Notes under the pieces: model-generated
The model's database searches: none
Seen by the model: the letters and a program-made list of their open reading frames with translations, nothing else
What the model was told of the DNA's origin: nothing
DNA from: Eunapius fragilis
Taxonomy: Eukaryota > Porifera > Demospongiae > Spongillida > Spongillidae
Reading direction: 5' to 3'
Assembly: GCA_963681505.1 (NCBI GenBank)
Contig: OY811973.1
Span: 7,294,673 to 7,358,672, forward strand
DNA: 64,000 nt
Shown: in pieces, positions 1-11,393 of the stretch
Layout of the letters: each line of letters opens with the position of its first letter
How positions within the stretch are numbered: position 1 is the first letter of the stretch
Made by a program: the position numbers and the translations under genes

Positions 1-721
1 TTTGCTGAAAACTGTAGCTCCAGCCAGCTGTGCTAAAGTTTCATCCACCTTAGGGAGAAGAAAGTTTTCACGCAGTACGTTTTCGTTCAACGGCGTCAAG
101 TCCACACAAATATGATCTGTGTTGTTGTCTTTCTTAGGAACTACGACCATCCCACAACACCACTCCGATGGACCTTCCACTTTAGTTATCACTCCCAGGC
201 TCTCCATTCTAGGCTAGCTCTTCTCTGACCTTTTATTGTAAGGGGAGGGGAACGTTTCTAGGGGTAGTGAGGGCATAAGGCTTGAAATAAGGTTTCAATT
301 TGATTGTGTATTCACCCCCAAGAGTTCTCAGTCCCTGAAATAGATTTGGGAATTTTTGATAAATGTGCTGCTCATGCTGGTCAACTCCATCCAGTCTTGA
401 AACTTGCTGCAGAGCTGTCAGTGCTGGCAATCCGAGTAGGTTTCTCCTGAGTCCCTTCATGACAAACACTACCTGCTCGGACTGTAATCCATTATATACC
501 ATGTTGCTGGTGAACTGCCCCATTACTTCCAGTGGTTGTTGCCCCGGGCCGTAGAGGACTTTTGATGATTTTTGAAGCATTGCATGACAACTGAGACACT
601 TTAATGTTTCATCCGATATTGCAGTGACCTCTGCACCGGCATCAAGTTTAAAGTTCACCTTCATTTCACAAAGCAACACCCTAGCAAACCAGGCCTTCTC
701 CCCACCTCCTACAGTGTCCAT
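1..721 (-). pseudogene. Gypsy protease and N-terminal part of reverse transcriptase
   Basis: An open stretch at 721-233 holds a retropepsin-like segment (KLDAGAEVTAIS) and a LLGLPAL motif near its end. The catalytic triplet reads D-A-G rather than the usual D-T/S-G, so the enzyme would probably be inactive. A stop follows at 233 in the place where a lysine codon is expected, and a second disruption lies near 215. From about 200 to position 1 another frame reads the conserved start of reverse transcriptase (VVVPKKDNNT, then VDLTPLNENV and LPKVDETLAQL). The catalytic palm lies outside the window. Confidence 0.8.
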
Positions 722-754
722 AAACAGGTCTTCCTGTCTCTCTACTTGGTCCAG

Positions 755-1519
755 TCATTTCGAACGGCAGAAAACAGAAAAATGTCCTCTATTTTGACAA
801 CTGTAACAAACCACTCCTCTTGCTGGACACCTTTCTCGCTCATTGTGGTTATTCCCGCAGTTTGGACATCTTTCCCGTTTGCTTTGATCCTTTGGGATCC
901 TTCCTGTACCTCCTGTGGTTGATGCTGCCAATTCTCCAGATCGGGGTTGAACTAAACACAAGCCTCCTGACTCCAGGTTGCTACTTTTCAGAGTTTCTTG
1001 CTGGTCTTTAACAGCTTCTTTTTGACGGATTATTGTTTGCGCCTTCTCGAGGGTGAGCTCTGGATCACGTTGTAGACACTGAGATAAAGAGCTGTCCCTT
1101 ATTCCAACAACAAGCCGGTCGCGGATGAGTTCTAATTTCAGCACACCATATTGACAATTGTCGGCCAAGTTGTGTAGCGCAGCTATAAACTCGTCGGCTG
1201 TCTCTCCTTCACCTTGGTTTCTCTGGTTAAACCTGGCTCTCTCAAATATGACATTTTCGCACCTGGAAGAAATTGTCAAACTTCTCCAATACGTTGTCAT
1301 ACTTCGCCCTTTCCTGCAATGTTATACCCTTGAGGTCAAGACATCCTCAGCTCCTTCCCTTAGACAATAATGAAGAGTACTCACTTGTCTAACGTCATCC
1401 GTGTCTGAAAAGAGACCAGACGCGTATCTAAACTGTTTCAAGAGCCGCCTCCAGCGGGGCCACCCGTAAGGCTTTGAGAAGTCAATGGTTACGGGGGGTT
1501 GCAGACGTAGGATGAACAT
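755..1519 (-). pseudogene. Gypsy gag with CCHC zinc knuckle
   Basis: The capsid-like part starts at 1519 and the nucleocapsid part ends near 755 with two closely spaced cysteine clusters (CPNCGNNHN and CYSCQNRGHFSVFC), the second a standard CX2CX4HX4C knuckle. Between about 1322 and 1265 the reading leaves the frame and returns after roughly 20 codons, so two offsetting indels are present, with a stop at 1322. Gag would package element RNA in the cytoplasm; this copy cannot make the full protein without repair. The knuckle makes the assignment firm; the N-terminal boundary is less certain. Confidence 0.82.
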
Positions 1520-1642
1520 ATTCTGAAGTTCTACTCACCGCATGTAATAGCTACTGCCCAATATCGATCACAAGCACACCACGCATGTGCCTACAACAAA
1601 CATACACATAGTCCTAATTACATGAAACATGATAACACTACA

Positions 1643-2460
1643 ATTCCATCTGATGTGAATGTGAACAACAATCAGTGCATTGTTTAATTCCACATGTTGT
1701 CACCTCATTGATGCATGTGTATTGCACTGCTTTTCTTTACCCTCACCTCTCTTATGTAGGACACCCCACTCTATGTGGCAGCTCAAAATGGTCATACAGC
1801 TGTGGTGGAGATCCTTATAAAGGCAAGAGCTGATGTGAACAAAGTGAGTGATGTAGGGTGTGGTGAAGTACTAACAAGCAGAAGAAGAAGAGTTGATCCA
1901 AATACATTTTATTCATTGTCTTGCATCAATGCAAAATTAATGTTAGCTAGTAGTGCAGAAATATTTCTTCCATATGTCTAGTCCATGCCATGTACATGTA
2001 CATACTGGGGAAGTGGTCAACACATTAACAATTTCTCTTTCTTTTCATTATGTGAATCCCACTCATCCATCATCAGGGGGTAAGTTATGCATGTGGACAG
2101 TATTTGTATTGATGATTGAGTAGTTTGTATATAGAGTGGTCTAACAGTAGCAATGGGGAGGTGGTAACTGCATATAAATCATTCATCCGGTTCATTAATA
2201 ACAGGCTGCATAATTACATCGATCCTATATTTGTTCATGCAGTACATGTATGTGAGTAGTATATATTTATCTAAATGGACTTAGTGTTAAATTATACCTG
2301 AGTGTCATGTATACTTGGTAATAGCCTTTGTTTCTTTTCTGCATATGACATCTGTGAATTTCACTCATACATCATCAGTTTGTAAGTTATGCATGTGGAC
2401 AGGATTTGTATTGATAATTGAGTAGCTTTCATTTAGAGTGCTCAAAAGTATGTTAAAACA
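1643..2460 (+). repeat. Duplicated ankyrin exon-plus-intron block (copy at the first ankyrin gene)
   Basis: About 115 bp before the exon at 1760 (starting TTCCATCTGATGTGAATG) and several hundred bp after it (from GTGAGTGATGTAGGGTG on) recur at 53640-54770, 55930-56780 and, without the exon, near 57050 and 57830. Exon and flanking introns were therefore copied together. The two ankyrin genes at either end of the window are related through these blocks. Confidence 0.85.
1760..1843 (+). CDS. Ankyrin-repeat exon of the ankyrin / coiled-coil / kinase gene
   Basis: This 84-nt exon lies between a TATGTAG acceptor and a GTGAGTG donor and has phase 0 on both sides. It reads DTPLYVAAQNGHTAVVEIL and ends in ADVNK, the core of one ankyrin repeat: TPL turn, first helix with the AA..GH motif, second helix VVEILI. 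It is 28 codons long, five short of a full 33-residue repeat. The next exon found in phase is 8630-8734. Earlier exons must lie beyond the Gypsy insertion or the left edge of the window. Ankyrin repeats bind protein partners; the partner is unknown. Confidence 0.85.
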
Positions 2461-2531
2461 AAGAAACCAGTAAAAAAGATATGCTTAAGGATACGTATGT
2501 ACTGCTTTGACCATCACCAAGCCTGCAGATG

Positions 2532-2816
2532 ACAAGTAATAAAAACATTCTCTATACGAGAAGGTGGGTGGTGTATAAGAATAAAAGGTGATGGTGTGTA
2601 AAAAGCAAGGAAACATGGCTTCTGATTAAAAAGTAAAAGATGAAATAGACCTATATTAGCAGCATGTTGTCATATTTAAATATGCGTGCTAATATAGCTC
2701 TATTTCATTTTTCCTTTTCAATCAGAAGCCTTGTTCCCTTGCTTTTTACACCACCATCACCTTCGATTCCTATATACAACCAACCTTCTCGTATAGAGAG
2801 TGTTTTTATTACTTGT
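2532..2816. mobile_element. Long-hairpin foldback element, copy A
   Basis: The two halves are inverted copies of each other from ACAAGTAATAAAAACATTC at the left to the matching ACTTGT end at the right, with a loop of about 25 nt near 2670. The left arm carries the mini-hairpin TTCTC-TATAC-GAGAA; the right arm has TTCTC-GTATA-GAGAG, one pair lost. The internal arm (near TGAAATAGACCTATATTAGC) differs from other copies, while the outer ~110 bp are shared. It has no coding capacity. No clear target duplication was found. Confidence 0.88.
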
Positions 2817-4278
2817 TTCCTAAATTTTTCTGGTAGATTTGGCATTGTATTTAGTTCTTAAAACGTATAGACCCAGGTAGCAAAAACGTCAACTTGCGAG
2901 ATTATGACAGATTTATTTTTGAATCTGCAGTTTTGTTGAGCTGTATCATTAAAATATTACACTAGTTCCCAGACTATACTTCCATTGAGGACCAAAGGGT
3001 GATAAAGGTTAAAAGCATTGGCAAAAGCGAAGCCATATAATACATAGGATAAATGTACCCTATGTAAACTGGTCTCACGCTATTATCAGATAAACCACGC
3101 ACCACTATACATTATCGTAAGCAACTTTGGCATTTTACACACATTTCAAACAGCGCATATTACTATAAAGCGGAGAGAGACACAATATCTACCGCTGTAA
3201 CTATTACTGAAACTATTCCTTCCTTTTGCGATATACCATACATGCTCATAATTTATGGATCCAACACTGTAATGTACCATTGGTCCTTTCGGTAGCGTGC
3301 TTGACATGCACTCGTTTGGCAGATCTGGCAGCATCTGGATCTTTCATCTTTTAGATGCTCGAATGGAATCAGAATTGTCCTTGAGATTACATGGTAAAAC
3401 AATCAAATTTGATAACGCTGGTTATTTTATACTGGTACGTCATGAACATTGTGATAGCTGATGTAATGTGCTATTTTTAGATCAACACCAAATAAGGAAC
3501 TACTCGCTTTAGTTAATTGCCCAATCGGTTAGGCTTCTAACAGTCACCTGAAGATAACCTGCAGACGCATCCTGAAGTGATTGGTACACTTGGCGTGCTT
3601 TACAAACGTTCCTGTCGTGACTTATGCTATCCCGAAGGAAGAAGAAGAAGACGGCGACGACGATGATGGCGATGACGGAGAAATTTTAGGTAGGACTGGG
3701 TACGGACAATGGGGACAAGTATTATTGTTCTCTAAAAGTACACCGTCTTGTGGCACAGATCCAACGCAGAACTGCTCTCCTATTTGATATCGCTCCATTG
3801 CCACTAAGAACCTAGTGACCTGGCTCTTGGCCGTCCCGCTAGATGCGAGTGACGTTTTTAAATGACATTTATGATACTGCAGGATTCCTATATGGAACCT
3901 ACTCACATTTGAATTTTTCTATGTATTTTATTTCAATGTATGTCTCTCCTAACTATATTTGGATCAATTCACTTATGTTACAAATGAGAACATAACATAG
4001 ATATGCAAGGCAAATATACATTTAAGGTAAACCACCTTTCATGATCCAGTAACTGAGGTCCCTTACTGATTGATGCTTCAAATGCTTTTGCTACCATAAC
4101 CTGGAAACTCTGCTAAATATCCAACACCTCTGCCCATCTTAGCTACTGTTATTATCAATACTTATTGTGATAATCCTATTGATGGAGGAGATGACACAGC
4201 TCATGTCAACCCACTCACCATGGCAATGTATGCTGATCCAGCATGTTCTCAGTTCTAGTTTCGATTCACAACTGATTC
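2817..4278. other. Intron sequence without recognised exon
   Basis: This is AT-rich DNA inside the ankyrin-kinase gene. Small ORFs on both strands show no family signature. The only repeat relation noticed is a weak one at 3571-3900, listed separately. Confidence 0.5.
3571..3900. repeat. Possible diverged copy of dispersed repeat R
   Basis: The order of features matches the complement of repeat R (see 49290-50455): a short TTATGCTATCCC box, a purine-rich stretch coding acidic residues (GAAGAAGAAGAAG followed by GACGATGATG), then GGACTGGGTACG and a segment coding like the R copies. Sequence identity outside these blocks is low. This is an inference from shared order. Confidence 0.35.
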
Positions 4279-4415
4279 CAGGCCCGTAACCAGAGGGGGT
4301 TCGTAACTAAAATAGCTAGTAAAATCAGAAACCTATAAAATACCTCGTATAATCAGATTCTACTAGCTATTTTACGGGTTCCCTTGGTTACGAACCTCCT
4401 CTGACTACGGACCTG
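4279..4415. mobile_element. Palindromic 137-bp transposon with CAGGCCCGTA ends
   Basis: It begins CAGGCCCGTAACCAGAGGGG, and its right end is the near-complement; the centre also folds back. A 5-bp direct repeat GATTC flanks it (4274-4278 and 4416-4420). The copy at 38490-38607 has the same ends and its own 5-bp duplication (AGTAA). It is non-coding and depends on an enzyme supplied from elsewhere. The superfamily is not decided by these ends. Confidence 0.85.
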
Positions 4416-5472
4416 GATTCATGGCCTCCACAAAGCTGAAGGATGCCTGCAGCTTCTGCACAGTGGTTTAAGATGCAGACATTGGGTTAGGGCATGACTG
4501 TGATGTTTTTTTTTTTTGCATAATCTAACCAAATAGTCCAAAGTATCAGATTTAACTAAAATGATTGAAATTCAGTTTGACTCAAAATGTTGAAGCTAAA
4601 AACAGATGAAAATTTTGAGTTCCGACATCAACGTCTTTATACTAAACTACACATTTAATGGAACAAATGGGAGGAAGAATAAATATGTAGTTAGATAGCG
4701 TTTTCTCCTGCCTTTCGAAAGATACCAAGTTTATGTCTTTGGAATATATCATTTTTGCAATGAAAGACGGGAAAACGAGGAAACGTTTGATTGTACCGCC
4801 TAACTTCCCTCGGCGAGTACAAACGAGGGTCCAACGGAGAAGACAGAAAAAATAGATGCATGATGTTATCAGTTGGCCTCCCCAAACATGTGCCGACAAC
4901 GCCCCGCTTTCTATATAGGACCAGGGATATTAAATACATAGGCTGATATACGGCTGAATTACGGTATTCAAAATTTCTAGCTTGAGGGTTATTCTTAGAG
5001 TAGAGAAATCGCAGAAACGAAAAGCTACACTTGGTAAGTTGGTTTCTTTCTAATTAAGAGGCAAGTTTTACTAATGGGATCAGTCAAGCTTTACTTTTGA
5101 AAGTAATGTACAAGCCTGTTAAAGCGTTCGGGTCGCTTAAGCTCCGAGTAACGAAAACTCTTGAACAACTTCCCGTTCAACAGATCTGAAAACTTTGAAC
5201 TACACCCCTGAAACTCGTCCACTGGGATCAGCATCCAGGTCACATTCGTCCGATTCAACAGCAAACTCATCGCAGACATCCAATTCAGAATCCATGATAG
5301 GCGCAACGCGGATGGTTTTCCGGTACACGTAGATTACGGAACCGTTTCCAATCCATGTATTTAATATCCCTGATGGGACCCGTCACCGTCACAAAGACTT
5401 CAACAACATCGATACCGTTTATGTTTTTGCCAATAATTCCTAATAACGCTCGCGCGCGTAAACGTTCCACGT
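4416..5472. other. Intron stretch between the palindromic transposon and the Transib-like remnant
   Basis: No exon was recognised. Short minus-strand ORFs at 4642-4939 and 5091-5470 have no family signature. If the Transib-like element has a 5' terminal repeat it should lie here, but no CACWATG-type end facing inward was identified. Confidence 0.45.
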
Positions 5473-7739
5473 TTGCTGGCCATGACAGAAAAGCACAAAA
5501 TAACGAACTTGGAAGCTCACACCAGGTATGTTAAGAGGTTTAAGAGCAACACTGAAGCAGCAAGACAGTTTTTGGTTGACGAAGGGCTTAAAAAAGGTAA
5601 GAAACTCGAAAAGAAGTGGGCGTTCCGTTTTCTGTCGCTGCTATCCAAATGGATCAAGATGAATAAAGGAAATCCAGAAGGAGTGAAGCTAGGGCGTTTC
5701 AGAATTTCCAGGAAGAAGTGTTTTATCAAGCAATGTATAGTTCCAGTGCAGACGCTTGTGCATTAGTTGACACATGCATGTCAGGTGAAGGGTCCAGTGA
5801 GAGAGATAGCTTGGATGTTCCACAAGGTGAGAAAAAAAGTGTACTATCTCCATTAGATGTAGTTTGTCCACGTCAAAGAAACAGGAGAACGCAGGCATTG
5901 ATGTCTTTAATTCAGGAAGAAGCAGAAGAAAACAATATTACTCCATCTCAGTTATTAGGATACCTCATACACAAAGAGAACTATGTGAAAGATAGGCCTC
6001 TAGCTGCTGTTGGCGTGCAGTTATTCCACAAGGAATCTGTTGACAAAGAAATTAGCTTGGATGATGGTCTCTACATGCTGTCACAATACACACTTGGTCC
6101 ATACCAGCTACACAAGTCTGAGACAGGATCTTAAACTAGAAGTTGAGTTACCTACTCATTACAAACTCATGCAACACAAAAATGCTATTATGCCATGTAT
6201 TACACCATTATCTGGTGTACCAGGTGTCTGTATAAGCCTACAGAAATCAGTAATGATCCATTTTGAGGGACTGATCAAGTTACTTCAATTGCAACCAGAA
6301 ACATACTTGATGAAGGCAAAAAAGGCCTTGATGGATTTGGAAGGCATAGTGTGTACAACCAGCAAGGCCTAGGAAGTGTTAGGTCGCATAACATAATCAT
6401 TTGGATGTCTAGAACTGGTTATAGATTCATCAGATGTAGCTACGGGTAATCAACCTAGTACTAGTGCATGTAGCTCAGGTAGAAACAGTGTCTGTCTATG
6501 GAAGGAAGGTGCCCCAAGCAGTCCAGAGTCTGGGAGACCAATCCTTTTAGCAGTTAGAAAAGATAAGCTGGTTCCACCTGTTGATGCTGTGATTAGCAGC
6601 TTACAGTCAAATGGTGTTACAATAGCCATTGTAGGTCACGAATGCAGCATGAAAGTGAAGTTTATCCGAAGCATGAATGATGGTAAAATGCAGAAGTTAT
6701 TGTTGGGTACAGGTGCTTTCTGTGTGTTGTGTCTATACCCTGATGAGGATGCTATTCTTGCAGAGCTCATTGTTGAAGGATTTGAGATAGGAGAGGTAGA
6801 TGTTGAGTCATTGAGAGCCCTGTATGACGATTTGGAGGTGGATGGTGAGGTTCAGACGCTCAGAGCAGATTTATCATGGTCTAACACAAAACCCTATTAC
6901 AGCTTTCAGTGTGAATACATTTCCAATTCTGCATGCATTGTTACGTGGTCTGGATTATTGCCTGAAGTTGGTGTACAAGTTAAGTGCTGGGGTGGATGAA
7001 TGGAAGGAAGACAGCCAGACTAATGCAAAGGTAATGGTGGCAAAGAAATTCATTCAGGAGACAATCAAGGCCAAAACTGGACAAACCAGACCCAGTAGGG
7101 GCTGGAGGAACTATGACAACAGCAAACATGGCCAGACAACTATTATTTTATTCAGTGAAACGAAAGGTTTTGGTTGACTGTTCCTGTGAAGATCCAGGCA
7201 GATGGAAAATGTGATCAGAAGGTGTTTAACGAATTTATCACGAATTATTCTGTTATATTACACGCAATCTCTTCCAGAAGAAAGATTAATGCAGATTGTT
7301 TGGTACAGCTATGCAAGGAAACATCTCTAACTCTAGTGAGTCATTGGCCAACTTTCAAGTTCACACCAGACGCCAAGTGTTGGCACATTCTGCTGCACTC
7401 ATAACAGCAAATAAGTCAACAGGACTAGGTTCTTTGTCTGAGGAGCCATTGGAGCATAACAATAAGAACATTTCCAACTACAGTGAACCTCTCTCCCGTA
7501 TAATGACTCAACATGCCAACCTCTCTGATGTCCTAACTAGGTTGTGGGTTAAGTCGGATCTTATAATCAGGAGTGCTAGAAATATAACAGAATGCTCATT
7601 TTGTAGCAATGAGCATAATGTGCGTTCATGTCCTCAAAAGCAAGTACGAGAAAGTCTTTGCCTTTCTTCTGAGGAAAACCTCATTTCTTGCATCTTTTCT
7701 GAAGAAGAAACCACAACTGTGGTGAACAAATTTAGGTAG
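5473..7739 (+). pseudogene. Transib / RAG1-like transposase, broken by frameshifts and stops
   Basis: Consecutive pieces in shifting frames read as one transposase. The pieces are 5473-5700, 5700-6110, 6110-6325, a short piece with GLDGFGRHSVYNQ near 6325-6410, 6405-6850, 6850-7165, 7174-7370 and 7340-7739. Diagnostic parts are: DGFG, corresponding to the first catalytic Asp region (DGMGD in RAG1); SMNDGKMQKLLLGTGAFCVLC, of which the DGK...C..C part matches the Transib zinc-binding segment; LHALLRGLDY; and near the end GLGSLSEEPLEHNNKNI, matching the SEE..E..NK box that holds the last catalytic Glu. It would cut and paste DNA by the DDE mechanism. At least five frame changes make it inactive. 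It lies in an intron of the ankyrin-kinase gene, in the same orientation. Family assignment is by motif, and terminal repeats were not found. Confidence 0.78.
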
Positions 7740-8629
7740 CTAGGAGCTTATTGTGTAACATGTGATAACTTATACACCTATTTCCTTGAAGTGTTAATTG
7801 ATCTATTTTATTCATTTGCATCAGTTTGTGTTAAGGCTTGTATTGAAAGACTATAAAATGTTAAGAAAAAATCTTGAGAAAAATGATACTTCTTATATTT
7901 TGAATTCAGTGGTTTGATTATATCTATTAATATTAACGTATAATTTTAATGAACATTTTCACTACTATAATAGCAATATTAATAGATCCTAATTTGGAAA
8001 TCTGCATCACCCCTGGTTTTAAACCACTGTTCTGCAATGTCACAATAGATAGCCTGGCTCTTCTTAATATTCTGCATTCTACCTAGCAACTTAGTGGTTA
8101 GAGGCAGTACACCTCCTTTGGGGCTATTAGAGAGCTGTTGTAGAACTGGATGAATTTTCTAAGAGTAGATATCTGCTATGATGCTGGGAAGTAAACAGTG
8201 TTGTTACCAACAGAGAAACTCTCCAGGACTCATATGCTTCCCTTGTTTAATAAAAGTTGAAATATTTGATGAGGCAATGGTGGAACAATTATACATTTAG
8301 CTGCAATATTATGTATTTGTATGCATTCCCACCAGCCTGGAAGAGCAAATTTCCATTGCCCAATTGTTGCTGAATGCAATCTATCATCAGTGATCATAAT
8401 AATATTTACATACATAGAAGTAGAACAAAGAAAAATAAATAAATAAATTAATTAAATAAAATTTAGTCACTCCTGCATGTATGGAAGTCCTGCTCCGTCT
8501 TCTATCTCCATCCTTCTCCTCCACTTCACCCGACTCCCACGAATGCACAAATTTGTAGCACGAAGGATAGCAAACATCAGCCTTGTTACTATAACTTTAG
8601 AGATCTATATTTGTGTTATCTCTTCCCAG
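7740..8629. other. Intron stretch without recognised feature
   Basis: AT-rich, with an AAATAAATAAATTAATTAAAT run near 8435-8460. It may contain the 3' part of the Transib-like element, but no end was recognised. Confidence 0.4.
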
Positions 8630-8734
8630 CCTTGTGGTGGGTCCACTCCACTGCACATAGCTGCTGAGAAGGGTCACCATGAATTGGTGGCAGTCCTGGT
8701 GGCGTATAATGCTGACACTACCATAAAGAATAAG
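8630..8734 (+). CDS. Ankyrin-repeat exon (second found) of the kinase gene
   Basis: The 105-nt exon follows a TCTTCCCAG acceptor, ends before GTACTC and has phase 0 at both ends. It codes for PCGGSTPLHIAAEKGHHELV and continues to DTTIKNK, a full 33-residue ankyrin repeat with GGSTPLHIAA and GHHELVAVLV helices. It links in phase from the exon at 1760 and to the exon at 9121. The upstream open frame belongs to intron, because the ankyrin consensus starts exactly at the acceptor. Confidence 0.85.
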
Positions 8735-9120
8735 GTACTCTACATGTGTCATGCATGATGTATGTCATTCACAAGTATGCACAAGTGTGATGTAACTAGG
8801 CACTTCATGATGGATGGAATAGCAAATTAATTTTCACAATGTGTGCAATAACTTCATCACCATGGATGTACCTAATTTCTCCACTGCCTGTTTCTTACCT
8901 TTATTGATCTTTAATAATATGCATTACCACATTGATCACATGGATCAAAAGCACATAATGTGGAAATGGGCACAAATAGCATTATTCCATACATACCAGG
9001 TGGACATGCACAATGCATACATGGCACCACTGAGTACTATAGAAGTCATGGTCCTAATATGTACCATCACAAGTGAATGTTCATGTGCTACATATTAGGA
9101 TCAACTTGTATTTCATGTAG

Positions 9121-9189
9121 GATAAACAGACAGCCATTGATTTGATGGTAAATAATTATCGAAAAGAGCTTTCTCTATTATTTTCAAAG
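9121..9189 (+). CDS. C-terminal capping ankyrin exon of the kinase gene
   Basis: The 69-nt exon lies between TTCATGTAG and GTGAGTAAG, phase 0. It reads DKQTAIDLMVNNYRKELSLL and resembles the TAIDLA first helix of a final, shortened ankyrin repeat. It joins in phase to the coiled-coil/kinase exon at 13085 across a 3.9-kb intron. Confidence 0.78.
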
Positions 9190-9354
9190 GTGAGTAAGCA
9201 TGCCTGTATTGTTTATATTCATTATAAGAAGTACATGTACATTTGTTTGATATACAATATGTCAACTACATGAATGAAATTTATGCATGTCCTCCGCTTA
9301 TAAAACTGATAGTGAAGTATTTATATTTGAGACGATTCACGATAAAAATAACCT

Positions 9355-9530
9355 TCGTGTTTATTTATATAAAGTTATGAAAATGATTCACTTTAAAATT
9401 GCTACATCTCGGTAAACGCTACTGACTTCCTATTTTCAACACTTCATACTACATTGAAAAATACATTTTGGGATTTAGCATTACCTTTGTGCCAGTGTTG
9501 TAATGTCCGATGCCCCCTGGGGTTCATATC
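9355..9530 (-). repeat. Dispersed SINE-like repeat, minus copy
   Basis: The complement of this stretch matches 12480-12665: both contain CACTTTAAAAT.GCTACATCTC, a TACTGACT.CCTATT box and GCCAGTGTTG.AATGT.CGAT, and end at a TTGAATCC-like box. The two copies face each other in one intron. The box resembles an RNA polymerase III B box, but no good A box was seen, so tRNA origin is only a possibility. Confidence 0.55.
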
Positions 9531-9540
9531 CGCCATAGAA

Positions 9541-9729
9541 GTGTAAAATGCAAGGAAAAAAGTGTCTGTATTCGTAAGGGAAAATGTCATAGTCCTATAT
9601 TTAACACACGAACATAGTATATGCTACAAACGGGCTAAATATAGGACTATGACATTTTCACCATTGTTCCTTGCTTTTTAAATCCTATATCTCATCAGCT
9701 TCTCATAGAGAATGTTTTTAGTTACCTGT
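9541..9729. mobile_element. Long-hairpin foldback element, copy B (left end shortened)
   Basis: The inner arms GGGAAAATGTCATAGTCCTA and its complement face each other around a loop near 9625. The right arm runs on to the mini-hairpin TTCTC-ATA-GAGAA and a TTTTTAGTTACCTGT end; the outer left arm is missing. The inner arm sequence matches copy C, defining a subfamily. Confidence 0.82.
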
Positions 9730-10104
9730 ATATGTAGAGGGGTTATGTACCTATTGATTTGCTCTGTTTAATTTTACGCCATCCAATACAAAGATAGCTT
9801 TGCAAAGTCAGTACATATTTTCAGGTCATTTTGTGCCATTAACCCATTATGGTTGGCTTTCCGTTATTCCGAGTTTATGAATGTGCAGCTACTTCTCGTA
9901 CCACTCCCATTCTCCACCCATAAAAGTGCAGAACATAAAAACGATTGAGACTTCTCACTTCTTGCTTAAGCCAGTCTGATTCTTTTTCTATAGCACACAG
10001 AAGCAAAGATTGAGCAATCAAATTTCAGCTGCCATCGCCTTACTTGACGTGGTACATAGTAGTAGTTTGCACACACCATCATGACTCATAGAAATCATGT
10101 ACAA

Positions 10105-10543
10105 CTCACCCTATGGACCTCTCCTCAATGGTGATGGCTGTACCATTCACCCTATGGACCCCTCCCTCATTGTGACGGCTGTACCATTCACCCTATGGAC
10201 CCCTCCCTTCCCCATGGTGATGGCTGTACCACTCATCCTATGGACCCCTCCCCATGTTGATGGCTGTACCACTCACCCTATGGACCCCTCCCCATGTTGA
10301 TGTCTTTACCACTCACCCTATGGACCCCTCCCCATGGTGATGGCTGTACCACTCACCCTATGGACCCCTCCCCATGTTGATGGCTGTACCACTCACCCTA
10401 TGGACCCCTCCCCATGTTGATGTCTTTACCACTCACCTTATGGACCCCTCCCCATGTTGATGGCTGTACCACTCACCCTATGGACCCCTCCCCATGGTGA
10501 TGGCTGTACCACTCACCCTATGGACCCTTCCCTCCTCCCTGGT
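10105..10543. repeat. Minisatellite, unit about 40 bp
   Basis: About eleven tandem units contain ACTCACCCTATGGACCCCTC and GATGGCTGTACC. The first units are longer and more diverged, and a few carry GATGTCTTTACC instead. It lies in the last intron of the ankyrin-kinase gene. The plus-strand ORF running through it is a by-product of the repeat. Confidence 0.92.
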
Positions 10544-10547
10544 GATG

Positions 10548-11357
10548 GCACACACACACACGCAACACACACAACACATGCTTACCCCATACTTGTGTGG
10601 TCCTGTCCCATAGCCTCAACTACATGTTAGTGTCTTATAGCCTCCCCACTACATGTTTGCTACCACTACATGCCTGTGTATAGCCTCCACTACATGGATC
10701 TGTCTTATAACCTGGCAATTTTTGAGTCACATTAGGGATGGATTGGTGAGTGGGCCATAAATACTCTACATGTGTGTGCATGTGTGTGTGTATGTGTGTG
10801 TGTGTGTGCAAGCACAAAAATAATGTAACAGTCTTCCAATTCCTAAACGGTACCATTATTTATGAAAGGTGGTATAAGATTTAATTTTTTGTGATGTGCA
10901 GCTAGACTAGATATGTACTGCTACGTGTAGTATTGTTTTTAAAAATTTAGTTTCTCTATATGATGGATGTCTTTCATCTTGAGGTACATGGTAGTGACTG
11001 AATTTAACAGATGTAGGCCATTATATGTTCTAAGCATCTGTAGAAATGGAACGCACACACACGTGCACACACACACACACAACCTATGGGTAAATATGAA
11101 GCCATGTGTGTGAATACCCTAAGTAAACGCCCATTCTTTTAGGATAGGGTGGCAATAATATTCACTGCCACTATGTGAGCTTCAACTAGTATCCCAGTAA
11201 AAAGAGCAGGTCTGTGGCCTACACATCACAAAAAAAAAATTGCACAGCCTCCTAGAAAGTACCGTGTATAATCTATACACATAATGCACACATAAGCATA
11301 CACATATAAAACACACACACAAAGTACACACACACACATCCACACACACACACACAT

Positions 11358-11393
<36 letters not shown>

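Larger units (their letters stand above)
1..1519 (-). mobile_element. Ty3/Gypsy-like LTR retrotransposon, decayed, cut by the window start
   Basis: Read on the minus strand, the order is gag, zinc knuckle, protease, start of reverse transcriptase, which is the Metaviridae-type order. The rest of pol lies beyond position 1. No LTR could be recognised between 1520 and 1640, where host intron sequence resumes. The element sits in an intron upstream of the ankyrin exon at 1760. Several stops and frameshifts show it is inactive. It is a different family from the Gypsy copy at 59156-64000, because the protease and gag-end sequences differ. Confidence 0.85.

Noticed and set aside
5091..5470. Minus-strand ORFs as a host exon
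   Set aside because: No recognisable domain and no consistent splice sites.
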